A DNA stretch of 64,000 nucleotides from Kaistella pullorum (GCF_014837035.1 NZ_JACSPS010000002.1:62001-126000), one strand, 5' to 3'. Counted from the stretch's first letter, positions 24,966 to 32,684 are shown. A program made the numbers and translations. Notes: generated from the letters alone by a model not told the origin.

Positions 24966-26621
24966 ATGACAGATTCTTTAGACACACTGGATGAAATGAA
25001 ACCATCGGCCGCCCGCCTTGTAGAAAGCTTAAGAGATACCGGCTATATCTTTACAACCTCGGTCGCTGATATTGTGGATAATTCAGTATCAGCGGACGCA
25101 GATCAAATTGAGATCATATTGCAAACAGATTTCGGTAATAATCCCTCATTGTGGATTGCTGATAATGGTAACGGTATGGACGAAGCAGCTCTGGAAGCAG
25201 CTATGATTTATGGGTCTCCGCTAAGACCGAGTCCCAAATCACTTGGAAAGTTTGGTATGGGTTTGAAGACAGCTTCAACTTCTTTTTGTCGCAAATTAAC
25301 TGTGATTTCTAAAAAGGACAATCAGTTATCAATAAGGCAGTGGGATCTGGATACAATTAAAAAATTAGACAAGTGGATATTGTTGAGACCCGAAATGGAA
25401 GATTATGAGGAAGAAGTAGCTTTTTTAAATAAGGTGACAGTAGGTAAAAATGGAACCATTGTCATCTGGGAATCAATCGACCGCCTTGTAAGATCGACAG
25501 GTGACGGTTCTCTAAAGAAGCAGCTTGATAAAATTGAACAGGAATTACGCGAACATTTATCGGGGGTCTTTTTTAATTTTTTAAGTGGAAGCAGTGGTAA
25601 TCCTAAGATAGAGATCTTTGTAAATAAAACTCCGCTAGAGCCTTGGGATCCCTTCTGTCGTTGGCTTAATGATGACGGTGCGAAAAGGGTGGAAATTCAC
25701 GAAAACAAGCCTTTTCAAATAACGGAAATGAAAGATGGCGAAGAAGAAGTGATCGGTGAATTCTATGTTAATATTTATATTCTCCCTACTAAAAGTGAAC
25801 TTAATACCGAGGAGGAAAAAAAAGCAAGATATGGTTTGGATAATCAAGGCTTTCACGTTTTCCGCGAAGGTCGGATGATTTATTCAGGGGGATGGCCCCA
25901 TAGGTTATTTGTCAAGGACCCTCACTTAAATTTGATTAGGGTGGAGTTATTGTTCGATCACAAACTGGACCACTACTTTCAAATAGATATTAAAAAATCA
26001 CGGATAGATCTACCGAAGGATTTACGCGAACACTTGAAAAAAGTGATTGCACCGGCAAGAAATGAAGCGAACCGCAGGTATCGTGTGGGTACTGCAGGTA
26101 AGGTGAAAAATAATAATGAGCTCTTAAATGAACAGCATGCAAAGTCCAGTACTGCGATCGAAAAACATCATGCATCAGCAACCAGCGGATCTGTCGTGAA
26201 CAATATTGATACGAGCAGTGGTGAAGCTGAAATCAAAAATAAGTTCGGTACGACGAGGGTTAAACTACAGTTCGATTTCGAAGACTCCCGCGTAATTGAA
26301 ACAAAAGAAAATCTGACGGATGGTGTCCTGTGGAGTCCCGGTCTGGTGGACGGAAACAGACATGCCGTTTTTATCAATCAGTCGCATGAATTCTACAAAA
26401 AGTTCTATCTGGCTAACAAGGATAATTCAGCCTTGATTATTGCGATGGATTCATTATTGTGGAGCCTTGCTGAAGCCGAGCTGAGTGTAATGAGTGATAC
26501 CGTAAAAAGAAATCTTGAAGATATGCGCGTCAGTGTATCACGATCATTAAGAACATTGGCAGAAGAGCTTCCTGAAATAAAGGAAGAGCTTAATTATGAA
26601 TCCACTGAATCTATTGAATGA
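24966..26621 (+). CDS. GHKL (MORC/MutL-like) ATPase with extended C-terminus
   Basis: A 551-residue ATP-binding protein. GHKL motifs are clear: N-box 'ADIVDNSVSADAD' (Asp35 and Asn39; most MutL/MORC proteins have Glu at the first position), G1 'IADNGNGM' (64-71) and G2 'LGKFGMGLKTAS' (93-104). A transducer-like region follows, with the basic segment 'KKSRIDLP' (343-350). Residues 375-430 look like a linker. The C-terminal part from about 452 ('DGVLWSPG...FINQSHEFYKKF...VSRSLRTLAEELPE') resembles the C-terminus of the 321-residue protein two genes on. Members of this group dimerise on ATP binding and clamp DNA. The stop overlaps the HNH gene start (ATGA). Confidence 0.92.
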   Translation: MTDSLDTLDEMKPSAARLVESLRDTGYIFTTSVADIVDNSVSADADQIEIILQTDFGNNPSLWIADNGNGMDEAALEAAMIYGSPLRPSPKSLGKFGMGLKTASTSFCRKLTVISKKDNQLSIRQWDLDTIKKLDKWILLRPEMEDYEEEVAFLNKVTVGKNGTIVIWESIDRLVRSTGDGSLKKQLDKIEQELREHLSGVFFNFLSGSSGNPKIEIFVNKTPLEPWDPFCRWLNDDGAKRVEIHENKPFQITEMKDGEEEVIGEFYVNIYILPTKSELNTEEEKKARYGLDNQGFHVFREGRMIYSGGWPHRLFVKDPHLNLIRVELLFDHKLDHYFQIDIKKSRIDLPKDLREHLKKVIAPARNEANRRYRVGTAGKVKNNNELLNEQHAKSSTAIEKHHASATSGSVVNNIDTSSGEAEIKNKFGTTRVKLQFDFEDSRVIETKENLTDGVLWSPGLVDGNRHAVFINQSHEFYKKFYLANKDNSALIIAMDSLLWSLAEAELSVMSDTVKRNLEDMRVSVSRSLRTLAEELPEIKEELNYESTESIE

Positions 26622-27388
26622 GTTCTTTTAAATCCTACTGTGAAAAAAAATTTCCCGAAAACTGGGAAATCCTCGATAAAGATGGAGGATTGTTTCAGTT
26701 CCGTGATAATTCCATAGCTAAAGGAACAGGTTTCCTTGTGATGGTACTGGAAGAAAGTTCAAAATATGAAGTACAGCTAAAATTTGAAAATTTTGCGAGA
26801 ACTCTGTCATCTCATGCAGCACAAAGCCTCGCTGACCCTGCAAGTCCGCTAAAAAATTTGCTGGAAATATATGAAAACATTTCTGTTATAGTTCACAAAC
26901 ACTACATTGAAAAAAATCTAGATCCTTCAACACGCAAATTTGAAAATTGGGATTTTAATTTAATATATAAAAAGAGAGGCGGCGGCGATCATGCAGATAG
27001 TTTTTCGGATATTTTAATATCCTTTATTTTAAACATCTTTCCATACAACGTCGAAGCAGAGGAAGAGGGATCAGCTAAATCAGACTTGCTAACACGATAC
27101 GAGCGTAGCCACAGAAACAGGTCACTATGTATTGCTTACCATGGTTACAATTGCAAGGTTTGCGGATTAAGAATGAAGGACTTATACGGTGATATTGCCA
27201 GGGATTACATACATGTTCACCATTTGAATCCGATTTCAGAAAACGGCGTAATTAAACCCGACCCGATTAAAGATTTCGTTCCCCTTTGTCCTAACTGTCA
27301 CGCAATAGCGCATTTAAAAAACCCGCCACTGACAGTACAAGAAATTCAACTCAAAATTAAAGAGAATGGAAATACACACGCTAAATAA
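26618..27388 (+). CDS. HNH endonuclease with uncharacterised N-terminal domain
   Basis: A 256-residue protein, the likely nuclease of the island. The C-terminal HNH domain shows zinc-finger pairs Cys179/Cys182 and Cys224/Cys227 and the catalytic segment 'YIHVHHLNPIS' (His199, His201, His202) with 'CPNCHAIAH' (His228, His232), as in McrA-like HNH enzymes. Residues 1-160 form a separate mixed alpha/beta domain I do not recognise, possibly for target or modification sensing. Its ATG overlaps the stop of the GHKL ATPase gene and its end overlaps the next gene by 23 bp, so the three are probably made together. Confidence 0.92.
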   Translation: MSSFKSYCEKKFPENWEILDKDGGLFQFRDNSIAKGTGFLVMVLEESSKYEVQLKFENFARTLSSHAAQSLADPASPLKNLLEIYENISVIVHKHYIEKNLDPSTRKFENWDFNLIYKKRGGGDHADSFSDILISFILNIFPYNVEAEEEGSAKSDLLTRYERSHRNRSLCIAYHGYNCKVCGLRMKDLYGDIARDYIHVHHLNPISENGVIKPDPIKDFVPLCPNCHAIAHLKNPPLTVQEIQLKIKENGNTHAK

Positions 27389-28331
27389 ACACGACTTCAA
27401 AAAATATCTGCTTGCGCAATTACCTGACAGCAGGCAGGAAGAATTAATATTCTGGAAAAAAGCTATCCCTCTTCCTGTAGATCTTGTTTACAAAATATTT
27501 GATTCCAGAGGCGAGCTCTTTAAAATATATCTGGATCACATTTCAGCAGTTACGTTATACTTTTTTGCAGCTGAGTCTGAAAAAACAGATTACATTCAGC
27601 AAATAAATAATCTCCCCAATTCCGGTACCGAACTTTTAAGTGACAGATTGAATGATCAGTTCGAAAAATATTATTTTGACTCTGATATTTCCGCTTTAAC
27701 TGCAACACTCGCGGAAAAATTATTTGTTGTGGAGTATAAATTCTCCGTTGAAGATTATATTCATGCCCTTTCCCACGAAGGTCGGAAGTACCGCCGGCTT
27801 TACGTCCCCCAAAAAATAAAAGAAAGCCTACGAGAGTACCATCCGGCAATGCTTAATTATATAGGAGTTTCGAACGGAGATATGTTCGGAAACATAGTTG
27901 CAGATCATCTGGGAGTATACAGGAGTGGTTTTTCAGATGCTTTTGCTGCTATATTTAATAAATTACTTGATTTTGTTGTTGCTAAGACTTATGAGCACAA
28001 GGTAGATATTTCTGCAGCCTCCGGAATAAGAATCACTCAGGTCACAGAACCGCCGCAGCAATACTTAAAACCTGAAACAGGAACCGTTGCAGACGGAAGT
28101 TTATGGGAACCACGTTACCGCGATGCGAAATCTACTTTTATACTCAACGAAAGACATCCGTATTTGGAGTTAATTGATAAAAAATCCGGCATTGAAGTTT
28201 TAGCTGATCTGGCAGGGCAGTCTGCATTGATAGAAAATGAAACGCTCCAGGATTCCAAAGCTAAAATTCTGGAAAACTTTAGACAGGAAATTTCCCGTAA
28301 GCTCAGATTAATCGCTGAGAATCCTACTTAA
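27366..28331 (+). CDS. Island protein of unknown function sharing a C-terminal module with the GHKL ATPase
   Basis: A 321-residue soluble protein without a family I recognise. Residues 1-220 are helical and acidic, with no nuclease or ATPase motif that I can see. Residues about 241-320 ('VADGSLWEPRYRD', 'FILNERHPYLELID', 'ILENFRQEISRKLRLIAENP') parallel residues 450-536 of the GHKL ATPase ('TDGVLWSPGLVDG', 'VFINQSHEFYKKF', 'LEDMRVSVSRSLRTLAEELP'). I infer a shared domain, perhaps for hetero-oligomerisation. The gene overlaps the HNH gene by 23 bp and is the last of the run. It could be a specificity or scaffold subunit. Confidence 0.85.
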   Translation: MEIHTLNKHDFKKYLLAQLPDSRQEELIFWKKAIPLPVDLVYKIFDSRGELFKIYLDHISAVTLYFFAAESEKTDYIQQINNLPNSGTELLSDRLNDQFEKYYFDSDISALTATLAEKLFVVEYKFSVEDYIHALSHEGRKYRRLYVPQKIKESLREYHPAMLNYIGVSNGDMFGNIVADHLGVYRSGFSDAFAAIFNKLLDFVVAKTYEHKVDISAASGIRITQVTEPPQQYLKPETGTVADGSLWEPRYRDAKSTFILNERHPYLELIDKKSGIEVLADLAGQSALIENETLQDSKAKILENFRQEISRKLRLIAENPT

Positions 28332-28332
28332 T

Positions 28333-28760
28333 TATGTTGACGTTGCCCACTTCTTTCGACAAAGCAACAAAGAGTTCCAAGATATTAGTTTAAAATTTAT
28401 AATGAGAAATCACTTGAACTCAGCAGCGAGGTGGTGAACGCAAAATATCTGCTGCTTCGGCGGAGCGGACATACTTACGCTTCGGATCTCTTCGAAATAA
28501 TAAGTAAAGGCCCAAAAGTATTCTCGCGCCAGCATCTGAAGGAACTGAATTATCCAGCTTCCAAAAGTCCGAAAGACCATTATCTGGCCATCAAAATCCG
28601 CAAGGTCCCCGATCCCGAGTTTGAAAATGTACGCTGGGATTTCATACGACTGGAAGCTTACCAAAAGATTCAACGTGAAGAGCCAAACCCCTACTCTAAG
28701 GCAGGCCTTCCGTTTACGGTGTCGCTTACTGAACTGATGAGGACCAAAACCAAATTGTAA
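28333..28760 (+). pseudogene. Probable 3' remnant of an unidentified gene
   Basis: From 28431 an ATG-type frame gives 109 residues ('VVNAKYLLLRRSGHTYASDLFEIISKG' region is at its start). Sense-like sequence continues upstream of that start: the same frame reads 'KIYNEKSLELSSE' back to a TAG at 28386-28388, and the adjacent frame before it reads 'NYVDVAHFFRQSNKEFQDIS' back to the end of the 321-residue gene. One lost base near 28390 would join them. I therefore read it as the C-terminal part of a longer gene, cut at its 5' end and frameshifted, marking the right edge of the island. Alternatively the 109-residue protein is intact and small. Family not recognised. Confidence 0.5.
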
Positions 28761-28830
28761 AACGCATTTCCATCAGCACTTCAATGGTCCGGAAATTGAC
28801 CTTTGCCAATGATCCCAGCTTCTGACCTTC

Positions 28831-29400
28831 ATGTATGAATTATTAAAACACTTTATCCTCACGCGAAAGCCTGCCGATGAGGCGGCGCTGCAGCGCATTT
28901 TTGCATGTTTCAGCCCGGTGAAGACGGCGCGGCGGGAGATTTTGCTGGACCGGAACCAGTTGTGCCGGCATTATTACTTTATTAATTCGGGCGCCCTGCG
29001 CATCTTTACCACAGATCAGGACGGGAATGAAAGTTCGCGATACTTTGCTTTCGAGGGAAACTTCATCACCGCGCTGCCCAGCTTTATAGACCAGCTGCCT
29101 GCAGATGAATACCTGCAGAGTATTGAGCCCTCGGATCTGCTGCGCATTGGCCGCGCCGATTTCTACGAACTGGTGGCCACCGAGCCCGCTTTTGCGGCCA
29201 TCTACACTGAAATCCTGGAAGTGGGATTCATTAACGCACAGAAAAGAATCTACGGTTTCCAAAGTTTTGATGCCGAAGAAAAGGTAAAATGGGTGATCCG
29301 TCACCAGCCTTTGCTGCTGCAGCGCCTGTCCAACAAAATGGCGGCTACCTATCTGGGACTTTCACCCTCTACCCTGAGCCGGATTAAATCCAGAATTTAA
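28831..29400 (+). CDS. Crp/Fnr family transcriptional regulator
   Basis: A 189-residue regulator with an N-terminal cyclic-nucleotide-binding-like beta-barrel (about 20-110, with 'YFINSGALRIFTTDQDGNESSRYFAFEGNFI') and a C-terminal helix-turn-helix 'LSNKMAATYLGLSPSTLSRIKSRI' (about 165-189). This domain order is typical of the many Bacteroidota Crp-like proteins of unknown effector. No cysteine cluster for Fe-S binding is evident. A near-perfect inverted repeat lies immediately downstream of its stop, before the glcG-uraH pair, and is a candidate binding site. Confidence 0.9.
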   Translation: MYELLKHFILTRKPADEAALQRIFACFSPVKTARREILLDRNQLCRHYYFINSGALRIFTTDQDGNESSRYFAFEGNFITALPSFIDQLPADEYLQSIEPSDLLRIGRADFYELVATEPAFAAIYTEILEVGFINAQKRIYGFQSFDAEEKVKWVIRHQPLLLQRLSNKMAATYLGLSPSTLSRIKSRI

Positions 29401-29402
29401 GG

Positions 29403-29428
29403 AAAACGTTGACCTGGAGCAACATTTT
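29403..29428. promoter_or_regulatory. Candidate Crp/Fnr-type operator
   Basis: AAAACGTTG, eight bases, CAACATTTT: 9-base inverted arms with one mismatch. Its centre is about 40 bases upstream of the start point inferred from the -7 box at 29445-29452, close to the position used by class II Crp/Fnr activators. It directly follows the Crp/Fnr gene. Confidence 0.5.
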
Positions 29429-29444
29429 CTACGTAACGGCAAAT

Positions 29445-29452
29445 TACCTTTG
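29445..29452 (+). promoter_or_regulatory. -7 box for the glcG-like and uraH genes
   Basis: TACCTTTG, 13 bp before the ATG at 29466. No TTG at the usual -33 spacing, which fits a promoter needing an activator. Confidence 0.5.
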
Positions 29453-29465
29453 CTGAAATTTAAGT

Positions 29466-29987
29466 ATGAAAATGTACCTTCCCTTTCTGATTCTGCTGTC
29501 CACACTGACTTTGGCACAACGCCGCCCGGAGCATACGCCGAAACCGCTTGCCACTTTGGTAAAGCCGGCGGATCATCTCACTTTGGAGGCTGCGCTGGAG
29601 CTTGCAAAGAGAAGTACTGCTCAGGCTGCGCAGTTGGATAAGCAAGTCTCCATAGCCGTGCTGGACGCCTCCGGAACCGTTATCCTGCTTATGCGCGGCG
29701 ACGGTGTGGGTCCGCACAATACCGAGGCGGCCAGGCGTAAGGCCTACACGGCGGTATCCACCAAAACAGCGACGCTGGCGCTGCTGAGGAACGCCGCAGC
29801 CAACGCCTATACCCATAACCTGAACACCCTGCCCGATCTCCTGCTCCTGAGTGGCGGTGTACCCATTTGGTACCGCGGCAATGTGATAGGCAGCCTAGGT
29901 GTGGCAGGTGGCGGCAGCCCCGAAAATGACGATGCGATCGCGCGTGCGGCCGCTATTCCGGAGAAAGGAATCTTAACATCCAAATAA
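29466..29987 (+). CDS. Exported GlcG/HbpS family (DUF336) protein
   Basis: A 173-residue protein of the GlcG/HbpS family. Some members bind haem; others accompany glycolate or propanediol genes. A signal peptide (MKMYLPFLILLSTLTLAQ) is followed by the domain with 'LTLEAALELAKRSTAQAAQLDKQVSIAVLDASG', 'AARRKAYTAVSTKTATLAL' and 'VPIWYRGNVIGSLGVAGGGSPENDDAIARAAA'. It lies 7 bp before the exported HIU hydrolase gene, so both form a unit that probably acts in the periplasm. The ligand is unknown. Confidence 0.88.
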   Translation: MKMYLPFLILLSTLTLAQRRPEHTPKPLATLVKPADHLTLEAALELAKRSTAQAAQLDKQVSIAVLDASGTVILLMRGDGVGPHNTEAARRKAYTAVSTKTATLALLRNAAANAYTHNLNTLPDLLLLSGGVPIWYRGNVIGSLGVAGGGSPENDDAIARAAAIPEKGILTSK

Positions 29988-29994
29988 TCCAAAA

Positions 29995-30402
29995 ATGATC
30001 AATATGAAAAAAATGTTTTTTACTGCTGTCTTTGCAGTCCTGTCGGTTTTCGCTTTCGGCCAGACCTACAGCCATCAGCTTTCCAGTCACATTCTGGATG
30101 TCTCGCGCGGCACTCCTGCCAGCGGTGTAAAGATCCGCCTTGAAAAGCAGGTGGCCGGAACCTGGACTTTTGTGGATGAAAAAACCACCGATGCCAACGG
30201 CCGGATTACCGATTTTCTGCCGGGTAATACATCCAACGGCATCTTTAAACTGACCTATCTGGTGAGCGATTACTTCAAAAAGAACAATACAGAAAGCTTT
30301 TACCCTTTTATTGAGGTGGTTTTCCAGATCCGCGATGAGCAGCACTATCATGTTCCCATTACGCTCTCGGCTTACGGTTATTCCACTTACAGAGGAAACT
30401 AA
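29995..30402 (+). CDS. uraH: Hydroxyisourate hydrolase, exported
   Basis: Transthyretin-like enzyme that hydrolyses 5-hydroxyisourate in urate breakdown. After a signal peptide (cleavage near 'AFGQ') come the family motifs 'SSHILDVSRGTPASGVKI' with the first catalytic His, the central 'YPFIEVVFQI', and the C-terminal 'HYHVPITLSAYGYSTYRGN', close to the YRGS signature. A second start (MKKMFF) lies three codons in. No uricase or OHCU decarboxylase gene is nearby. The export signal suggests a periplasmic role. Confidence 0.9.
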   Translation: MINMKKMFFTAVFAVLSVFAFGQTYSHQLSSHILDVSRGTPASGVKIRLEKQVAGTWTFVDEKTTDANGRITDFLPGNTSNGIFKLTYLVSDYFKKNNTESFYPFIEVVFQIRDEQHYHVPITLSAYGYSTYRGN

Positions 30403-30542
30403 GGAGAGGTGCAGAGGTTGGCTGCCGCTTTCTGACCGTTGAGTTTACAAACCGTTTTCAAACTTTAATATCATTCTAATTGGGGCCTCAGCCACGTTCG
30501 GCACGGTATTCTGATGAATGCAATTATTTAAAATTATACCAT

Positions 30543-31310
30543 ATGAAATTACTAATGACAGCGGTGCTGGCAGCTATTGTAACAAGCTGTACGCCTATGC
30601 AGAATGCAAAAACCGAAGCTTCAAATACGGTAAATAAAACGTGGGAACTTATCTCCCTGGACGGTCAGCAGGTGAATGCGACGTTACCGGTTTATATTAG
30701 CCTGGACGGAACTAATAAAGTGAGCGGTAAAACAGGCTGCAACACCCTGATGGGGAATTATTCCATCACCAACGGAACGCAGATACGATTCTCACAACTG
30801 GCAAGTTCGCGCATGATGTGTGCACCTGCTGACATGAATATTGAAAAAGATGTGCTTGAAGTACTGAACACAGCAGACAACTTTACGCTGAGTGACGGGA
30901 AACTGATGCTGAATGTGGGTAGAAGGGCCCAATTGGCCGTGTTTGCGGAAATGAGCACCAATCCCGTTCTTAATAAATACTGGAAACTGACCGTCCTGGA
31001 CGGTAAGCCTGTGACCATGGAGGCGGCCCAGGAACGTGAGGCGCATTTTATCCTGAGAAGCGACGGCAGCATCAGCGGTTTTGGTGGGTGCAATGGCTTC
31101 AGCGGTTCTTATGAACTTAAGGACAGTAGCAAAATCTCATTTAATGAAAATATGGCCGTCACCATGAGGGCCTGCACGGAACTCAAAATGGATGAGCGCG
31201 CCTATCTGAATGTATTTCATAACGCGGACAGTTACACCCTGAACGGAGATACCTTACACCTTAAGAAAGGCAACAGCGCGCTGGCTGTCTTTGAGGCCAT
31301 CTATTTCTGA
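30543..31310 (+). CDS. Lipoprotein with two META domains
   Basis: A 255-residue lipoprotein (HslJ-like). I place the start at the ATG of 'MKLLMTAVLAAIVTSC', since the 21 residues possible upstream are not signal-like; Cys of 'VTSC' would be lipidated. Two META domains follow, about residues 32-130 ('KTWELISLDGQQV', 'GKTGCNTLMGNY', 'SSRMMC') and 140-255 ('KYWKLTVLDGKPV', 'GFGGCNGFSGSY', 'TMRACTELKMDE'). Relatives are linked to stress or novobiocin resistance, but the mechanism is unknown. Probably at the outer membrane. Confidence 0.88.
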   Translation: MKLLMTAVLAAIVTSCTPMQNAKTEASNTVNKTWELISLDGQQVNATLPVYISLDGTNKVSGKTGCNTLMGNYSITNGTQIRFSQLASSRMMCAPADMNIEKDVLEVLNTADNFTLSDGKLMLNVGRRAQLAVFAEMSTNPVLNKYWKLTVLDGKPVTMEAAQEREAHFILRSDGSISGFGGCNGFSGSYELKDSSKISFNENMAVTMRACTELKMDERAYLNVFHNADSYTLNGDTLHLKKGNSALAVFEAIYF

Positions 31311-31360
31311 CTAACCAGCGGCGCAATAGGCGTTATCATTAAATAATCATAAATCAGGCA

Positions 31361-31403
31361 AGCACTGTTCTCCGCATAATTTGCAGAGAATGGTGCTTTT
31401 TTT
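31361..31403 (+). terminator. Terminator after the META lipoprotein gene
   Basis: AGCACTGTTCTC/GAGAATGGTGCT stem (two non-Watson-Crick positions) with a 13-base loop, then seven T. Confidence 0.7.
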
Positions 31404-31445
31404 CGCCGCATCATCCTATATCTGAATCGCCCGGCCGTAATTAAA

Positions 31446-31453
31446 TAACTTTG
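31446..31453 (+). promoter_or_regulatory. -7 box before the 31470 gene
   Basis: TAACTTTG, 16 bp before the TTG start codon chosen for the small gene. Confidence 0.45.
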
Positions 31454-31469
31454 CTTTAAATGTTAACTT

Positions 31470-31706
31470 TTGGTACAGCCCATTCAAATTTTTGATGCGA
31501 AGAATATTTTTGATTATATAGAAATCAAACATCCGTATCATCCGAAGAATCCGGCATTTTTAATTCTGAGAAATGGGCTGGTGGTTTATCATGAAAATGT
31601 AGACAAAATAGAACTTAGCGGAAATCACGTGGCGCTTATTGATTCGCGGCGGGTGTACGAAATCCTGGAGATCAGTGAGGATCTGGAACTTCAGCGCATC
31701 CCGTAA
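31470..31706 (+). CDS. Small protein of unknown function
   Basis: A 78-residue soluble protein with alternating hydrophobic pattern ('AFLILRNGLVVYHENVDKIELSGNHVALID'), probably a small beta-rich fold. No ATG precedes it in frame, so the start is taken as TTG at 31470, just after a -7 box. Family not recognised. A perfect-stem terminator follows, which supports a real transcription unit. Confidence 0.55.
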   Translation: MVQPIQIFDAKNIFDYIEIKHPYHPKNPAFLILRNGLVVYHENVDKIELSGNHVALIDSRRVYEILEISEDLELQRIP

Positions 31707-31726
31707 TTTCCTTCGGGCTATCTGCA

Positions 31727-31777
31727 ATATAAGTCCAATATAAGTCCAATAAAACTCCAATAGTCTATTGGAGTTTT
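31727..31777. terminator. Bidirectional terminator with preceding direct repeats
   Basis: A perfect 12-base stem AAAACTCCAATA/TATTGGAGTTTT with loop GTC (31751-31777) between the convergent 31470 gene and prmA. The bases before it carry two copies of ATATAAGTCCA that resemble the left arm, a small tandem series. Confidence 0.75.
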
Positions 31778-31856
31778 AATACAGTTACATTAAAGTTTCA
31801 TTGAATTTAAACCTAATCAGGCCGCAAGAATCCATTCGTTAAAATCCTACGCGAGT

Positions 31857-32684
31857 TTACTTCTCGAGCCACAGCGACACCCATTCTTCCCTCTGAAGCT
31901 GTCTTTTCAGATTAAGATTCTGTTGCGTGCAAACTTCCATGATGTCCGCTACATCAAAAAAGCAAAGCCCTGAAAGCAGAATGCTTCCGCCGTCGTTCAG
32001 GACGGAAACATAAGTCGGGATATCTGAAATAAGGATATTGCGGTTGATGTTGGCCAGAATGATGTCAAAGTTTTCGCCACCCAGATTTTCGCCGGTTCCC
32101 TGCGAGATTTCGAGTTCGACGTTGTTGCGCACCGCATTTTCTTTTGAATTTTCTACAGACCATTCGTCAATATCGATCGCCACCGTTTTTCCTGCGCCTT
32201 TCTGTTTCGCGAAAATGGCAAGTACAGAAGTTCCGCAGCCCATATCCAGCACCGTTTTACCCTCAAAATCCATGTCCAGCATCTGCTGGATCATCAGATA
32301 AGTGGTGGCGTGATGTCCGGTGCCGAAAGACATTTTCGGCTGTATGATGATTTCGTGCGGCAGATTTTGGTTTTCGTGAAATTCTGCGCGGATGGAAACC
32401 TGATTTTCGACGTTGATCGGATCAAAGTTTTTTTCCCATTCCTCATTCCAGTTGATATTCGGCATTTCGCTGTACGTGTAGCTGATCTCAACTTCCGGGT
32501 GGGTGAGCAGACTCACGTTTTGCAGACTGCTTTCGGTGAACAGATCCTTCTGAATATAACCCAGGATGCCATCGTGTTCCTCCGTAAAACTGTCGAATCC
32601 CACTTCGATGAGCTCAGCCATCAGGATTTCATTCCAGGGTTGTAGAGGTTCTATTTTAAATGTAAATTCAAGATAAGTCTGCAT
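31857..32684 (-). CDS. prmA: Ribosomal protein L11 methyltransferase
   Basis: S-adenosylmethionine-dependent trimethylation of ribosomal protein L11. The 275 residues contain a variable N-terminal substrate domain and a Rossmann methyltransferase domain with 'MSFGTGHHATTYLMIQQM' (about 138-155), motif I 'VLDMGCGTSVLAIFAKQKGA', and 'DIILANINRNIL' as the catalytic/product-site motif. Length and motif order match PrmA. Confidence 0.94.
   Translation of the reverse strand: MQTYLEFTFKIEPLQPWNEILMAELIEVGFDSFTEEHDGILGYIQKDLFTESSLQNVSLLTHPEVEISYTYSEMPNINWNEEWEKNFDPINVENQVSIRAEFHENQNLPHEIIIQPKMSFGTGHHATTYLMIQQMLDMDFEGKTVLDMGCGTSVLAIFAKQKGAGKTVAIDIDEWSVENSKENAVRNNVELEISQGTGENLGGENFDIILANINRNILISDIPTYVSVLNDGGSILLSGLCFFDVADIMEVCTQQNLNLKRQLQREEWVSLWLEK

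Noticed and set aside
20918-28331. Island integrated into the tRNA by a phage-type integrase
   Set aside because: No integrase gene and no repeated copy of the tRNA 3' end was found at the right edge; the tRNA terminator and a gene stub separate the tRNA from the island.
21878-28331. DISARM system
   Set aside because: Both have a methylase and an SNF2-type helicase, but DrmA, DrmB and DrmC counterparts (DUF1998, phospholipase D) are absent, and the GHKL ATPase and HNH nuclease are not DISARM parts.
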